Source: Enhydrobacter sp.
GTDB taxonomy: Bacteria > Pseudomonadota > Alphaproteobacteria > Reyranellales > Reyranellaceae
Direction: 5' to 3'
DNA length: 64,000 bases
NCBI GenBank assembly: GCA_026126105.1
Contig: JAHCJV010000011.1
Coordinates: forward strand, 1-64,000
Shown here: piece by piece, positions 24,874-33,355 of the stretch
Position numbering within the stretch: the first letter of the stretch is position 1
Layout: each line of letters begins with the position of its first letter
Made by a program: the position numbers and the translations under genes
The notes under the pieces: model-generated
Told to the model about the DNA's origin: nothing
Database searches by the model: none
Seen by the model: only the letters and a program-made list of their open reading frames with translations

Positions 24874-26457
24874 ATGCGGTGCATGTTCAGCCTACCGGCA
24901 ATCGTAGCGCTTCTCGCGCTCGCGACGCCTGCGGCAGCGCAAAAGGCCGGCGGCACCTTGCGTGTCAGCCATCGCGACAACCCGCCGAGCGCTTCGATCC
25001 ATGAAGAGGCCACGATCTCGACCGTCATGCCGTTCATGTCGGTCTACAACAATCTCGTAGTGTTCGATCCGGATAGCAAGCAGAACCGGCCGGACAGAAT
25101 CGTTCCGGACCTCGCCACCGACTGGGCCTGGAGCAACGACGGCAAGGATCTCACGTTCAAGCTGCGCGACGGCGTGAAGTGGCATGACGGCAAGCCCTTC
25201 ACCAGCGCCGATGTGAAATGCACCTGGGATATGATCGTCGACAGCGAGTCAAAGCTGCGCAAGAACCCGCGCAAGTCCTGGTGGTTCAACCTCGATAAGG
25301 TGACGGTCAACGGCGAGCGCGAAGTCACCTTTCATCTCAAGCGGCCCCAGCCCTCTGTGCTGACCATGCTCGCCGGTGCCTTCTCGCCAGTCTACCCGTG
25401 CCATGTAAGCACCGCCCAGATGCGGACACGGCCGGTCGGCACCGGCCCGTTCAAGTTCGTCGAGCTGAAGCAGAACGAGTCGATCAAGCTCGCGAAGAAC
25501 CCTGATTACTGGAAGAAGGGCCGCCCCTATCTCGATGCCATCGAGTACCGGATCATCCCGAGCCGGGCGACGTCGATGCTGGCCTTCGTCGCCGGCCAGT
25601 ACGACCTCACCTTCACGGCGGAGATCGCGGCGCCGGCGTTGAAGGATCTCAAGCTGCAGGCGCCATGGGCACAGTGCGAGCTGCTGCCAACCAACACCCA
25701 GGCAAACCTGCTGGTCAATCGCGACAGGCCGCCGTTCGACAACGCACAGGTGCGCAAAGCGATGGTGCTGGCGATCGACCGCTCGGCCTTCACCGAGATC
25801 ATCGGGCAGGGTGCAAACCGCCAGGGCGGCGCCTTGCTGCCGCCGCCCGAGGGCCTGTGGGGCATGTCCGACGAGTTCCTGGCGACCGTGGCCGGGTATG
25901 GCGCGGACATCGAGAAGCAGCGCGCCCAAGGGCGCGAGATCATGGCCGCGTTGGGCTACAGCGCCGACAAACCGCTCAAGATAAAGATCTCGACCCGCAA
26001 CATTCCGAGCTATCGCGACCAGGCGGTGATCCTGATCGACCACTTGAAGCAGGTCTGGATCCAGGGCGAGCTCGAGGCGCTCGATACCTCGGTTTGGTAC
26101 AATCGCCTGCTCAAGAAAGACTATTCCGTCGGGATGAACATCCAGGGCGTCGGCATCGACGAACCTGACGTAGTCTTCTACGAAACCTACTCCTGCGGCT
26201 CGGAGCGAAACTACACGAACTATTGCAGCCCCGAGATCGAGAAACTGTTCGACCAGCAGTCGCGCATGTCCGACATCGAGGCCCGCAAGAAGCTGGTTTG
26301 GGAAATCGACAAGCAGTTGCAGGAAGACGGCGCCCGCCCCGTGATCCAGCACGGCCAAGGCGCCACCTGCTGGCGACCCGAGACGAAGGGCATCAAGCTG
26401 TCCGTCAACTCGATCTACAATCACTGGCGGTTCGAGGACGTCTGGCTGGACAAATAG
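24874..26457 (+). CDS. Orphan ABC transporter substrate-binding protein, family 5 (peptide/opine type)
   Basis: A 527-residue periplasmic binding protein. The signal peptide ends in AAAQ (about residue 22); the mature part opens with GGTLRVSHRDNPPS and contains the family 5 segment LRDGVKWHDGKPFTSADVKCTWD near 110. It would bind oligopeptides, opines or other bulky solutes. No permease or ATPase gene is adjacent, so it must share membrane components encoded elsewhere. The start was set at the ATG six bases after GGAGG (24863-24867), not at an earlier in-frame GTG. Confidence 0.9.
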   Translation: MRCMFSLPAIVALLALATPAAAQKAGGTLRVSHRDNPPSASIHEEATISTVMPFMSVYNNLVVFDPDSKQNRPDRIVPDLATDWAWSNDGKDLTFKLRDGVKWHDGKPFTSADVKCTWDMIVDSESKLRKNPRKSWWFNLDKVTVNGEREVTFHLKRPQPSVLTMLAGAFSPVYPCHVSTAQMRTRPVGTGPFKFVELKQNESIKLAKNPDYWKKGRPYLDAIEYRIIPSRATSMLAFVAGQYDLTFTAEIAAPALKDLKLQAPWAQCELLPTNTQANLLVNRDRPPFDNAQVRKAMVLAIDRSAFTEIIGQGANRQGGALLPPPEGLWGMSDEFLATVAGYGADIEKQRAQGREIMAALGYSADKPLKIKISTRNIPSYRDQAVILIDHLKQVWIQGELEALDTSVWYNRLLKKDYSVGMNIQGVGIDEPDVVFYETYSCGSERNYTNYCSPEIEKLFDQQSRMSDIEARKKLVWEIDKQLQEDGARPVIQHGQGATCWRPETKGIKLSVNSIYNHWRFEDVWLDK

Positions 26458-26543
26458 GCCCGGCCGCTCGGTTACCTTCCGGGAACTTGTCGAGCGCAAT
26501 CCGTCGGCCTATCTCGACGCAATCCGGTAAGAGGAGCGCCGCC

Positions 26544-27047
26544 ATGATCAAGGGCCTACATCACAACGCCTACCGCTGCCGCGACTCGGAGGAGACGCGG
26601 AGGTTCTACGAGGACTTTCTGGGCCTGCCGCTGGTCCACGTGCTGAAGATCGAGCAGACGATCACCGGCCGAAAGACAGAAGGGCCGGGAGTCCTGCATT
26701 CGTTTTTCCAGCTCGATGACGGTTCGTGCCTGGCCTTTTTCGAGGCTCCCGACATGCCGTTCGAATTCAAGGACCAACACGACTTCGACCTTCACATCGC
26801 CCTCGAGGTAGAGCGCGACGTCCTCGAAGCCATGTTCGAGCGCGGCAAGCGGGAAGGCCGCGAGGTGCGCGGCATCTCCGACCACAAGTTCATTCGCTCG
26901 ATCTACTTCCGCGATCCGAACGGCTACGTTATCGAGCTGAGTGCCAAGGTTCCCGGCCACGAGTCCGCAATGGATCCGAAAAAGAGCCGGGCGCGGGAAA
27001 TCCTCGACGCCTGGCAGGTGAGCAAGAAGCAGTCCGCTCTTGCCTAG
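26544..27047 (+). CDS. VOC family (glyoxalase/bleomycin resistance/dioxygenase) protein
   Basis: A 167-residue protein with two beta-alpha-beta-beta-beta repeats of the vicinal-oxygen-chelate superfamily. It begins IKGLHHNAYRCRDSEETRRFYEDFLGLPL, where an early His of the metal site is visible, and ends with IYFRDPNGYVIELSA, which supplies the late Glu. Family members include glyoxalases, extradiol dioxygenases and epimerases. GAGGAG lies eight bases before the ATG. It follows the orphan binding protein by 86 bp on the same strand. Its substrate is unknown. Confidence 0.87.
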   Translation: MIKGLHHNAYRCRDSEETRRFYEDFLGLPLVHVLKIEQTITGRKTEGPGVLHSFFQLDDGSCLAFFEAPDMPFEFKDQHDFDLHIALEVERDVLEAMFERGKREGREVRGISDHKFIRSIYFRDPNGYVIELSAKVPGHESAMDPKKSRAREILDAWQVSKKQSALA

Positions 27048-27077
27048 GTTTCGCTCGGAGGGCGCTCCTCAGCGCCC

Positions 27078-27818
27078 TCACCCCAGCCGCCGGCGGTAAA
27101 GCGCGATCAGGCGTTCCCAATGCCGCTCGGCCGCCGGCTTCTCGTAGCACCAGCGCTCGGGGAAGGCGAAGCCATGATGGACGCCCATCTGGATCTCGAG
27201 TTCGCCGCCGTTACCTGATTTGTCGAACAGCGCCTTCAGCTCTTTCACCATGTCGGGCGGCGCCAGCTCGTCATGCTCGGCGCAGGAGATGTAGAGTTCA
27301 CCTTTGGCCTTTCCAAGCGTCAGGTGTGGGCTCTCGACCGCATCGCTCACCAGCCAGGTGCCGTAGAACGACGCCGCGGCGGCGATCCGGTCGGGATAGC
27401 GTGCCGCTGCCGCCAGCGAGTACGGGCCGCTCATGCAGTAGCCGTGGGTGCCGACCGGACCCTTCTTCGACGCCGGCTGGGTGTCGGCGAAAGCGATCAT
27501 CGCCGCCACGTCGTCCATCACAGGCGGGATCGTCATCTTGGTGCGCACCGCCCGCATGCGGGCCTGCTCCGCGCTACCCTTTTCCAGCACGTCGGGGCCG
27601 TACTTCGTGTCCTTGCCGGCGCGATAATAGAGGTTGGGCAGCATCACGTAGTAGCCGACAGTCGCCAGCCGGCGGACCATGTCGTAGAGCTCCTCGCGGA
27701 TGCCCGGCGCGTCCATGAGGAACAGGACCGGCGGATGAGGCCCGTGCCGCTCCGGATGGCAGATGAAGGTCTCCATCGCCCCGTCCTTGGTGACGATGTC
27801 CTGTATCCATTCTTTCAT
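27078..27818 (-). CDS. Dienelactone hydrolase family protein
   Basis: A 246-residue alpha/beta hydrolase. The nucleophile motif is G-x-C-x-S-G (GTHGYCMSGPYSLAAA), with Cys as nucleophile as in dienelactone hydrolases, the acid in SCAEHDELAPP, and the His in GVHHGFAFPE. It would open lactone or ester bonds in the cytoplasm, often in aromatic catabolism. The ATG at 27818 was chosen because GGGAG lies eight bases upstream. It is divergent from the branched-chain-type binding protein, 77 bp away, and convergent with the VOC gene. Confidence 0.88.
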   Translation of the reverse strand: MKEWIQDIVTKDGAMETFICHPERHGPHPPVLFLMDAPGIREELYDMVRRLATVGYYVMLPNLYYRAGKDTKYGPDVLEKGSAEQARMRAVRTKMTIPPVMDDVAAMIAFADTQPASKKGPVGTHGYCMSGPYSLAAAARYPDRIAAAASFYGTWLVSDAVESPHLTLGKAKGELYISCAEHDELAPPDMVKELKALFDKSGNGGELEIQMGVHHGFAFPERWCYEKPAAERHWERLIALYRRRLG

Positions 27819-27895
27819 GAGGCTCACTCCCGCTTTGCGGCCATGCCACCACCTTGCTAAGTTGGACACAACAGCAAAGCGTTGGGAGCGAAACG

Positions 27896-29113
27896 ATGTA
27901 CCGTGGTGTGATGGGTGTGATTGCGGCGGCGCTGGCGGCCTGGACGGCGCCGGCCTGGGCGCAGCTTTCGAACGATTCGGTCAAGCTTGGTGTCGCCACC
28001 GACCTGTCGAGCCTCTATGCCGACATCAACGGCCCGGGCGCCGTCATGGCTGTCGAGATGGCAATCGCCGACTTCGGCGGCTCGGTCCTCGGCAAGAAAA
28101 TCGAGCTGGTTTCGGGCGACATCCAGAACAAGGCCGACGTCGCCGCATCCCTCGCCTCGCGCTGGTACGACAACGACAAGGTCGACATGATCATGGGCGC
28201 CGGCGCGTCGTCCTCGTCGATCGCCATCCAGGGCGTCGCGGGCGACAAGAAGCGGATCTTCATCGCGCCCGACCCCGCCTCGTCCGACCTCACCGGCAAG
28301 CTCTGCAACCCCTACTCCATCCACTGGGTCTACGACACCGCGGCGCTCGCCAACGGCACCGGCTCGGCGGTCGTGAAGGCAGGCGGCAAGGAGTGGTTCT
28401 TCCTCACCGCCGACTACGCGTTCGGATACGCTCTGCAGCGCGACGTCGCGGCCGTCGTGACCAAGGCCGGCGGCAAGGTGCTGGGCGAGGTCCGGCACCC
28501 GATCAACACCCAGGACTTCTCGTCGTTCCTGCTCCAGGCGCAAGCCTCGAAGGCGCAGATCATCGGGCTGGCCAATGCCGGCGGCGACACGATCAATTCC
28601 ATCAAGCAGGCTTCGGAATTCGGCATCGTCAAGGCCGGCCAGAAGCTCGCCGGCCTGCTGGTCTTCATCACCGACGTCCATTCGCTCACGCTCGAGCGAG
28701 CCCAAGGCCTGCGCCTGACGGAGGCTTTCTATTGGGACCTGAACGACAAGACCCGTGCCTTCGCCAAGCGCTTCTCGGAGAAGTTCAAGGGCAAGATGCC
28801 GACCTCGGTGCAGGCCGGCTTCTACTCGGCGGCGCTCGCCTACCTGAATGCCGTCAAGGCGGCCGGCACCGACGATCCGGACAAGGTGATGGCACAGATG
28901 AAGGCGACGACCTGGGACGACCCCGTGTTCGGCAAGAGTTCGATCCGGGCCGACGGTCGCAAGATGCACGACATGTATCTGTTCGAGGTGAAGTCGCCCG
29001 CCGAGTCTAAGGGGCCGTGGGACTACTACAAGCTCATCACGCCCATCGCGGGCGAGGAAGCGTTCCGTCCGATGGACCAGGGCGGTTGCCCGATGGTCGC
29101 CAAGAAGAACTGA
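27896..29113 (+). CDS. Branched-chain-type ABC transporter substrate-binding protein
   Basis: A 405-residue Peripla_BP_6 protein. The signal peptide ends in AWA (about residue 22), then SVKLGVATDLSSLYADINGPG opens the Leu/Ile/Val-binding fold, with VDMIMGAGASSSS and ITDVHSLTLERAQGL further on. GGGAG lies seven bases before the ATG at 27896. No LivH/M/G/F genes adjoin; instead an Asp-box propeller gene follows 17 bp downstream. Proteins of this type often bind aromatic acids or amides rather than amino acids. Confidence 0.9.
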   Translation: MYRGVMGVIAAALAAWTAPAWAQLSNDSVKLGVATDLSSLYADINGPGAVMAVEMAIADFGGSVLGKKIELVSGDIQNKADVAASLASRWYDNDKVDMIMGAGASSSSIAIQGVAGDKKRIFIAPDPASSDLTGKLCNPYSIHWVYDTAALANGTGSAVVKAGGKEWFFLTADYAFGYALQRDVAAVVTKAGGKVLGEVRHPINTQDFSSFLLQAQASKAQIIGLANAGGDTINSIKQASEFGIVKAGQKLAGLLVFITDVHSLTLERAQGLRLTEAFYWDLNDKTRAFAKRFSEKFKGKMPTSVQAGFYSAALAYLNAVKAAGTDDPDKVMAQMKATTWDDPVFGKSSIRADGRKMHDMYLFEVKSPAESKGPWDYYKLITPIAGEEAFRPMDQGGCPMVAKKN

Positions 29114-29130
29114 GCCTTTGGAGGTCTGCC

Positions 29131-30180
29131 ATGGCTGATGCATCGCATGTCTATGCCGGCGTCGCCGGCTACTTCGGCAAACCCGATCATTCCGGCAAGG
29201 CCGGGGTGTTCATGCGGCCGGCTACGGGCGGCACCTGGAAGCATGTGCTGGACGGTGTCGAGGCTTACACGGTCTTCGTCCAACCAGCCAATCCGGAGAC
29301 GGTGTTCGCCGGCACCAACGACGGCGTATGGCGCAGCACCGATCGCGGCGCCACCTTTAAGCGGACCAGCTTCCCCGACAAGACGCAGGTCTGGTCGTTC
29401 CTGGTCGACAGTCGCGACCCGAGGAAGATGCTGGCCGGTGCCTCGCCGATCGATGTCTATCGCAGCGAGGACGGCGGCGAGAGCTGGCGCAAGCTCGCGA
29501 CGCCCAACGTCGCCGAGCATTGCAAGGGCCCGTTCGCGTCGCGGGTGATGCGCTTCGCGCAGAACCCGAAGAACCCGGACGAGATCTACGCGGCGCTGGA
29601 GATCAACGGCGTGATGCGCAGCACCGACGGCGGCGAGACCTGGACGGACTGCAGCGCCGGCCTGATCGCCCTCGCCGAGCGGCCGCACCTCAAGAGCAAG
29701 ATCGTGAGCGACACCACGGCGGAGGGCATGCTCGACGGGCACGCGGTGACGATCAACCCGGCCGATCCCGATTCGCCGATCCTGGCGCTGCGCATGGGCC
29801 TGTTCCGTACCAAAGACCACGGCAAGACGTGGGAGGACATGGAGATCAAGCGCTTCTCGCCGATCACCTATGGCCGCGACGTCAAGGTCTCGCCCAGCGA
29901 GCCGAACACGCTCTACACCGCGCTCTCGGTCGCCGCCTCGAGCCACGACGGCGCACTCTATCGCAGCCAGGACAACGGCCAGAGCTGGCAGCGCTTCGAC
30001 AAGGTCCAGGTGCACGGCACGATCATGTCGATCGGTCTGCATCACAGCGACCCGAACCAGGTCTATCTCGGCGCGCGGTACGACGGCGAGATCTTCGGCA
30101 CCCAGGACGGCGGCAAGAGCTGGGAAGCGATGCCGCTCCCCGGCGAGGTCCAGCACATCTACTCGGTCGCCTGCGGCTAA
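29131..30180 (+). CDS. Asp-box (BNR) repeat beta-propeller protein
   Basis: A 349-residue protein with at least six Asp-box repeats (S/T-x-D-x-G-x-x-W/F): WRSTDRGATF, YRSEDGGESW, MRSTDGGETW, FRTKDHGKTW, YRSQDNGQSW and FGTQDGGKSW. A weaker N-terminal unit reads PATGGTW, making a six- or seven-bladed propeller likely. There is no signal peptide, unlike most sialidases and Ycf48 homologues, so it is predicted to be cytoplasmic. Sialidase catalytic residues are not obvious. GGAGG lies six bases before the ATG. It follows the branched-chain-type binding protein by 17 bp and is probably in its operon. The function is unknown. Confidence 0.82.
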   Translation: MADASHVYAGVAGYFGKPDHSGKAGVFMRPATGGTWKHVLDGVEAYTVFVQPANPETVFAGTNDGVWRSTDRGATFKRTSFPDKTQVWSFLVDSRDPRKMLAGASPIDVYRSEDGGESWRKLATPNVAEHCKGPFASRVMRFAQNPKNPDEIYAALEINGVMRSTDGGETWTDCSAGLIALAERPHLKSKIVSDTTAEGMLDGHAVTINPADPDSPILALRMGLFRTKDHGKTWEDMEIKRFSPITYGRDVKVSPSEPNTLYTALSVAASSHDGALYRSQDNGQSWQRFDKVQVHGTIMSIGLHHSDPNQVYLGARYDGEIFGTQDGGKSWEAMPLPGEVQHIYSVACG

Positions 30181-30189
30181 GATCTCTTT

Positions 30190-30226
30190 CATGTTCCTCT
30201 CCCCCGCTTGGGCGGAGAGGAACATG
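30190..30226. terminator. Hairpin between convergent genes
   Basis: A perfect 13-bp stem (30190-30202 with 30214-30226) lies between the stop of the propeller gene and the stop of the HlyD-type gene, which converge. It can serve both strands as a terminator. No long T-tract follows on either side, so Rho-independent function is uncertain. Confidence 0.55.
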
Positions 30227-30229
30227 ACA

Positions 30230-31306
30230 CTACTCGCTGGCGACTTTCGTCTGCGGCTCGGTCTGGCCGAACAAACCGGCCACCGGCAGGCTTCGTTGAC
30301 GGCCCGTATCGATGCTGACCGTAGCGGTCATGCCGGCCCGCAATGGCGGCTCGTCCACATGGGCAACCAGGCGCAGCTTGACGGGCAGGCGCTGCACGAC
30401 CTTGACCCAATTCCCGGATGCATTCTGCGGCGGCAGGATCGCGAATTCCGCGCCGGTCGCCGGGCTGACGCTCTCGACCAGCGCCTCCCAGGTGGTGTCG
30501 GGATAGGTGTCGAGCACGACCGTCGCCTTCTGGCCGACCTTGACGTGCGTGAGTTGGGTCTCCTTGAAGTTCGCCTCGACCCACGGCCGGCTCGCCGAAA
30601 CGAGGGCGAACAGCGGCGTCCCCGCCTTGACCTGCTCTCCACGCTGCAGGCGGAGATTGACCACCACACCGTCGACTGGCGCTCGGACACTGGTGCGGGC
30701 GAAGTCGAGCGCGGCCCGCTCGCGCGCCGCCGTCTTGTCACGCACCATCGGATGCTCGTCGGCCGGCATCTCGGGGTCGCCGTTCAGCGCCGTCAGCACG
30801 CGCCGCAGCCGCTCCTTTACCGTCCTCACTCGATCGGCGGCGGCCCGCGCGTCGTTCTGCGACTCGTCGCGCTTGGAGGCCGAGGTTACGCCCTTGGTCG
30901 CGAGCTCCTCCTGCCGCTGCCATTGACGTTGGAAGTAGTCGGCACGTGCCTCAGCATCGGCCAGCTCGGCGACCGTCTCGCGCCAGGTTGCGCGCAAGGT
31001 CTCGACCTGTGTGCGGGCGGCGTCGAGTTCGGCCTCGGCGCTGTCAAGCGCCAGCCGGAACGGCCGGGATTCGATCGTGAGTAGTGTCTCGCCGGCCGTC
31101 ACGCTGGCATGGTCGCGGGCGAGCACGCGGCGAATCTGGCCGGAAACTTCGGGCGCGATCTGCACGATGTGCGCCTTCACGTAGGCGTTGTCGGTCGACA
31201 CGTAACGCCCACCCGACAGCCACCAGAACATGCCACCTGCGATCGCCAGCAGCGGCACGACGACGATAAGCGCGACGCGGAGAAATGTCTGGCCGCGATA
31301 GGTCAT
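30230..31306 (-). CDS. HlyD/EmrA family membrane-fusion protein
   Basis: A 358-residue periplasmic adaptor with one N-terminal membrane anchor (residues 10-30), followed by STDNAYVKAHIVQIAPEVSGQI, the lipoyl-like half typical of EmrA. A long helical hairpin (about 85-190) and the second lipoyl half VRAPVDGVVVNLRLQRGEQV follow. It links the DHA2-type pump to the outer membrane. Its ATG overlaps the MarR stop (ATGA), so regulator and adaptor share one transcript. The matching pump is divergent across a 30-bp operator region. Confidence 0.9.
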   Translation of the reverse strand: MTYRGQTFLRVALIVVVPLLAIAGGMFWWLSGGRYVSTDNAYVKAHIVQIAPEVSGQIRRVLARDHASVTAGETLLTIESRPFRLALDSAEAELDAARTQVETLRATWRETVAELADAEARADYFQRQWQRQEELATKGVTSASKRDESQNDARAAADRVRTVKERLRRVLTALNGDPEMPADEHPMVRDKTAARERAALDFARTSVRAPVDGVVVNLRLQRGEQVKAGTPLFALVSASRPWVEANFKETQLTHVKVGQKATVVLDTYPDTTWEALVESVSPATGAEFAILPPQNASGNWVKVVQRLPVKLRLVAHVDEPPLRAGMTATVSIDTGRQRSLPVAGLFGQTEPQTKVASE

Positions 31307-31764
31307 GGCGTCGCCCCGGCCAGTGCCTGAAGGCGGCCCTTTACGCGGGCGGTCATCCGGGTGAACTCCTCGCGTTCGCGCGCCGACAGCGCGCCGAGCG
31401 CGTCGTCTACCGTCGCTTCGGCGATTTTCCACATTCGTGCATGCGATTTGCGCGCACCGGGGGTTAGGTAAAGGCGTTTGATGCGCCGGTCGCCGCCGTC
31501 GGCCCGGCGCTGCACCCATCCCGCCTTTTCCATGCGATCGATCATGCGGCCGGCACTCGCCCGGTCGATCTCGAGCATGTCGGCCAGCTCGGTCTGGCTG
31601 GCCCCGGGGCGGCGATGAAGTCGAGTCAGCACCAGCCACTGGGCGCGCGTCAACCCGAGCTTGCGCACACGGCGATCGAACACGGTGCGGATCAGCCGCG
31701 CCACGTCCGACAGCATGTAGCCGATATAGCCGTCGTCGTCAGGGTTCAAAGGCCCTCGCCCCAA
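31303..31764 (-). CDS. MarR family transcriptional regulator
   Basis: A protein of up to 153 residues with a winged-helix DNA-binding domain: recognition region SQTELADMLEIDRASAGRMIDRMEKAGW and wing RRADGGDRRIKRLYLT. It should repress the efflux genes on both sides until a toxic ligand binds. The start is uncertain. The longest frame begins with TTG at 31764; another TTG lies five codons in, and the first ATG begins MLSDVARL. None has a convincing Shine-Dalgarno sequence. The 19-bp palindrome between this gene and the divergent pump is its likely operator. Confidence 0.88.
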   Translation of the reverse strand: MGRGPLNPDDDGYIGYMLSDVARLIRTVFDRRVRKLGLTRAQWLVLTRLHRRPGASQTELADMLEIDRASAGRMIDRMEKAGWVQRRADGGDRRIKRLYLTPGARKSHARMWKIAEATVDDALGALSAREREEFTRMTARVKGRLQALAGATP

Positions 31765-31772
31765 TTTGTTGC

Positions 31773-31791
31773 CTAGGCTACAGTAGCCTAG
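31773..31791. promoter_or_regulatory. Probable MarR-type operator
   Basis: A perfect palindrome, CTAGGCTAC-A-GTAGCCTAG, with 9-bp arms around one central base, fills most of the 30-bp gap between the divergent marR-like and emrB-like genes. Length and symmetry fit a MarR dimer site. It ends three bases before the emrB-like ATG, so bound regulator would block both promoters and the pump start region. Confidence 0.75.
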
Positions 31792-31794
31792 CCC

Positions 31795-33336
31795 ATGGCA
31801 TCAAGCGCGACTGCGGACGACGCCCTCCCGATCCCTGCTGCCGACACCTACTCGGTCGGCCGGCGTGTCCTCATTCTCGTCATGGTCGTGCTCGGCTCGA
31901 CGCTCTACGCGACGACGCTCCTGATCGCGTCGACCCTGCTGCCTCAGATGCAGGGCACCATGTCGGCAACCCAGGACGAGATTGCCTGGGCGATGACGTT
32001 CAACATCCTGGCGACTGCTGTCATGACACCGATGACAGGCTGGCTCGCCGCCCGCTTCGGCCGCCGCGAGACGATGATCTGGTCGGTGTTCTGCTTCACC
32101 GCAACGACCCTGATGTGCGGTCTCGCGGATTCGCTCGAGGCGCTGGTGACCTGGCGTATCCTGCAGGGCGCACTTGGCGCGCCCGTGATCCCACTGTCGC
32201 AGACCATCCTGCTCGACACTTTTCCAAAGCGGCAGCAGGGCCTGGTGACGTCGATCTTCGGCATGGCGGTCGTGATCGGTCCGGTGATCGGCCCCACGGT
32301 CGGCGGCATGCTGTCGGAACTCTACAATTGGCGCTGGGCCTTCTACATGATCGTCCCGGTCGGTTTCCTGTCCTTCATCGGGCTGCGGCTGACGCTGCCG
32401 GCCGACAAGCCGCTCGGCCGCATCAGCCTGGACTGGACCGGGTTCCTCTCGCTCTCGATCGCGATCTCCGGCGTCCAGCTCGTACTGTCGCGCGGCCAAC
32501 GACTCGATTGGTTCGAATCGCCCGAGATACTGATCGAGACCTTCGTGGCGGCAATCGCCTTCTGGGTCTTCGTCAGCCATAGTCTGACGGCGGAGAAGCC
32601 GTTCCTGAATCTCCGGCTCCTGCTCAACCGCAACTATGCGCTCGGCCTGGTGCTGGTGCTGATCTACGGGATGCTGAACTTCACGCCGATGGTCCTGCTC
32701 CCGCCGCTCCTGCAACAGCATGCCGGTTTCCCCGACGCGCTGATCGGCGAGATCATCGCCGCGCGCGGCGTGGGTGCGACACTCGGGTTCTTCAGCGCTA
32801 TCTTCCTTGGGCGACTCGATCCGCGCGTCGGCATGATCGTGGGATTTCTGCTGCAGGCGCTCTCCGGCGCCTGGCTGATGAGCATCGACCTCAATGTCGA
32901 CACCAGCACGTTGATGCTGAACAGCCTGTGCCAGGGCATCGCCATTGGAGTGATCTGGGTGCCGCTCACGCTGGTGACCTTCTCTACGATCAGCTCGGCC
33001 GACCTTGCAGAGGGGACTGCCGTGTATCACCTGTTGCGCAACATCGGTTCGAGCTTCTTCATAGCGATCTGCGTCGCCGAGATCGTGCGCGCGACAGGGG
33101 CCAACTACGCCTACATGACGGAATGGATCACTGACTACAGCCGTCCCCTGGCGTTGCCCTGGGTGACGGGAGGCTGGGACGCCGGCTCGGTCGGCGGCCT
33201 CGCCCGCCTGTCGAAGGAGATCAACCGGCAGGCTGCGATGCTGGGTTACATCAACGCCTTTGGCTTCTACACCCTGTGCTCGGCGCTCGCGATCCCGTTG
33301 ATCCTGCTCGTCGGTCGCAGCCGTCGCGCGCGCTGA
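31795..33336 (+). CDS. DHA2 family MFS efflux pump (EmrB/QacA type)
   Basis: A 513-residue, 14-segment drug:H+ antiporter. The DHA2 signature WVMTAYLL is represented by EIAWAMTFNILATAVMTPMTGWLAARFGRR (about residues 62-91), and motif C-like MAVVIGPVIGPTVGG lies near 160. With the HlyD-type adaptor it would expel hydrophobic toxicants across both membranes. The ATG is only three bases past the palindromic operator and has no Shine-Dalgarno sequence, so the mRNA is probably leaderless or very short-leadered. A decayed copy of its 3' end lies at about 35.3-35.55 kb. Confidence 0.92.
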   Translation: MASSATADDALPIPAADTYSVGRRVLILVMVVLGSTLYATTLLIASTLLPQMQGTMSATQDEIAWAMTFNILATAVMTPMTGWLAARFGRRETMIWSVFCFTATTLMCGLADSLEALVTWRILQGALGAPVIPLSQTILLDTFPKRQQGLVTSIFGMAVVIGPVIGPTVGGMLSELYNWRWAFYMIVPVGFLSFIGLRLTLPADKPLGRISLDWTGFLSLSIAISGVQLVLSRGQRLDWFESPEILIETFVAAIAFWVFVSHSLTAEKPFLNLRLLLNRNYALGLVLVLIYGMLNFTPMVLLPPLLQQHAGFPDALIGEIIAARGVGATLGFFSAIFLGRLDPRVGMIVGFLLQALSGAWLMSIDLNVDTSTLMLNSLCQGIAIGVIWVPLTLVTFSTISSADLAEGTAVYHLLRNIGSSFFIAICVAEIVRATGANYAYMTEWITDYSRPLALPWVTGGWDAGSVGGLARLSKEINRQAAMLGYINAFGFYTLCSALAIPLILLVGRSRRAR

Positions 33337-33355
33337 ACACGCGCGCCCCGCCGCC

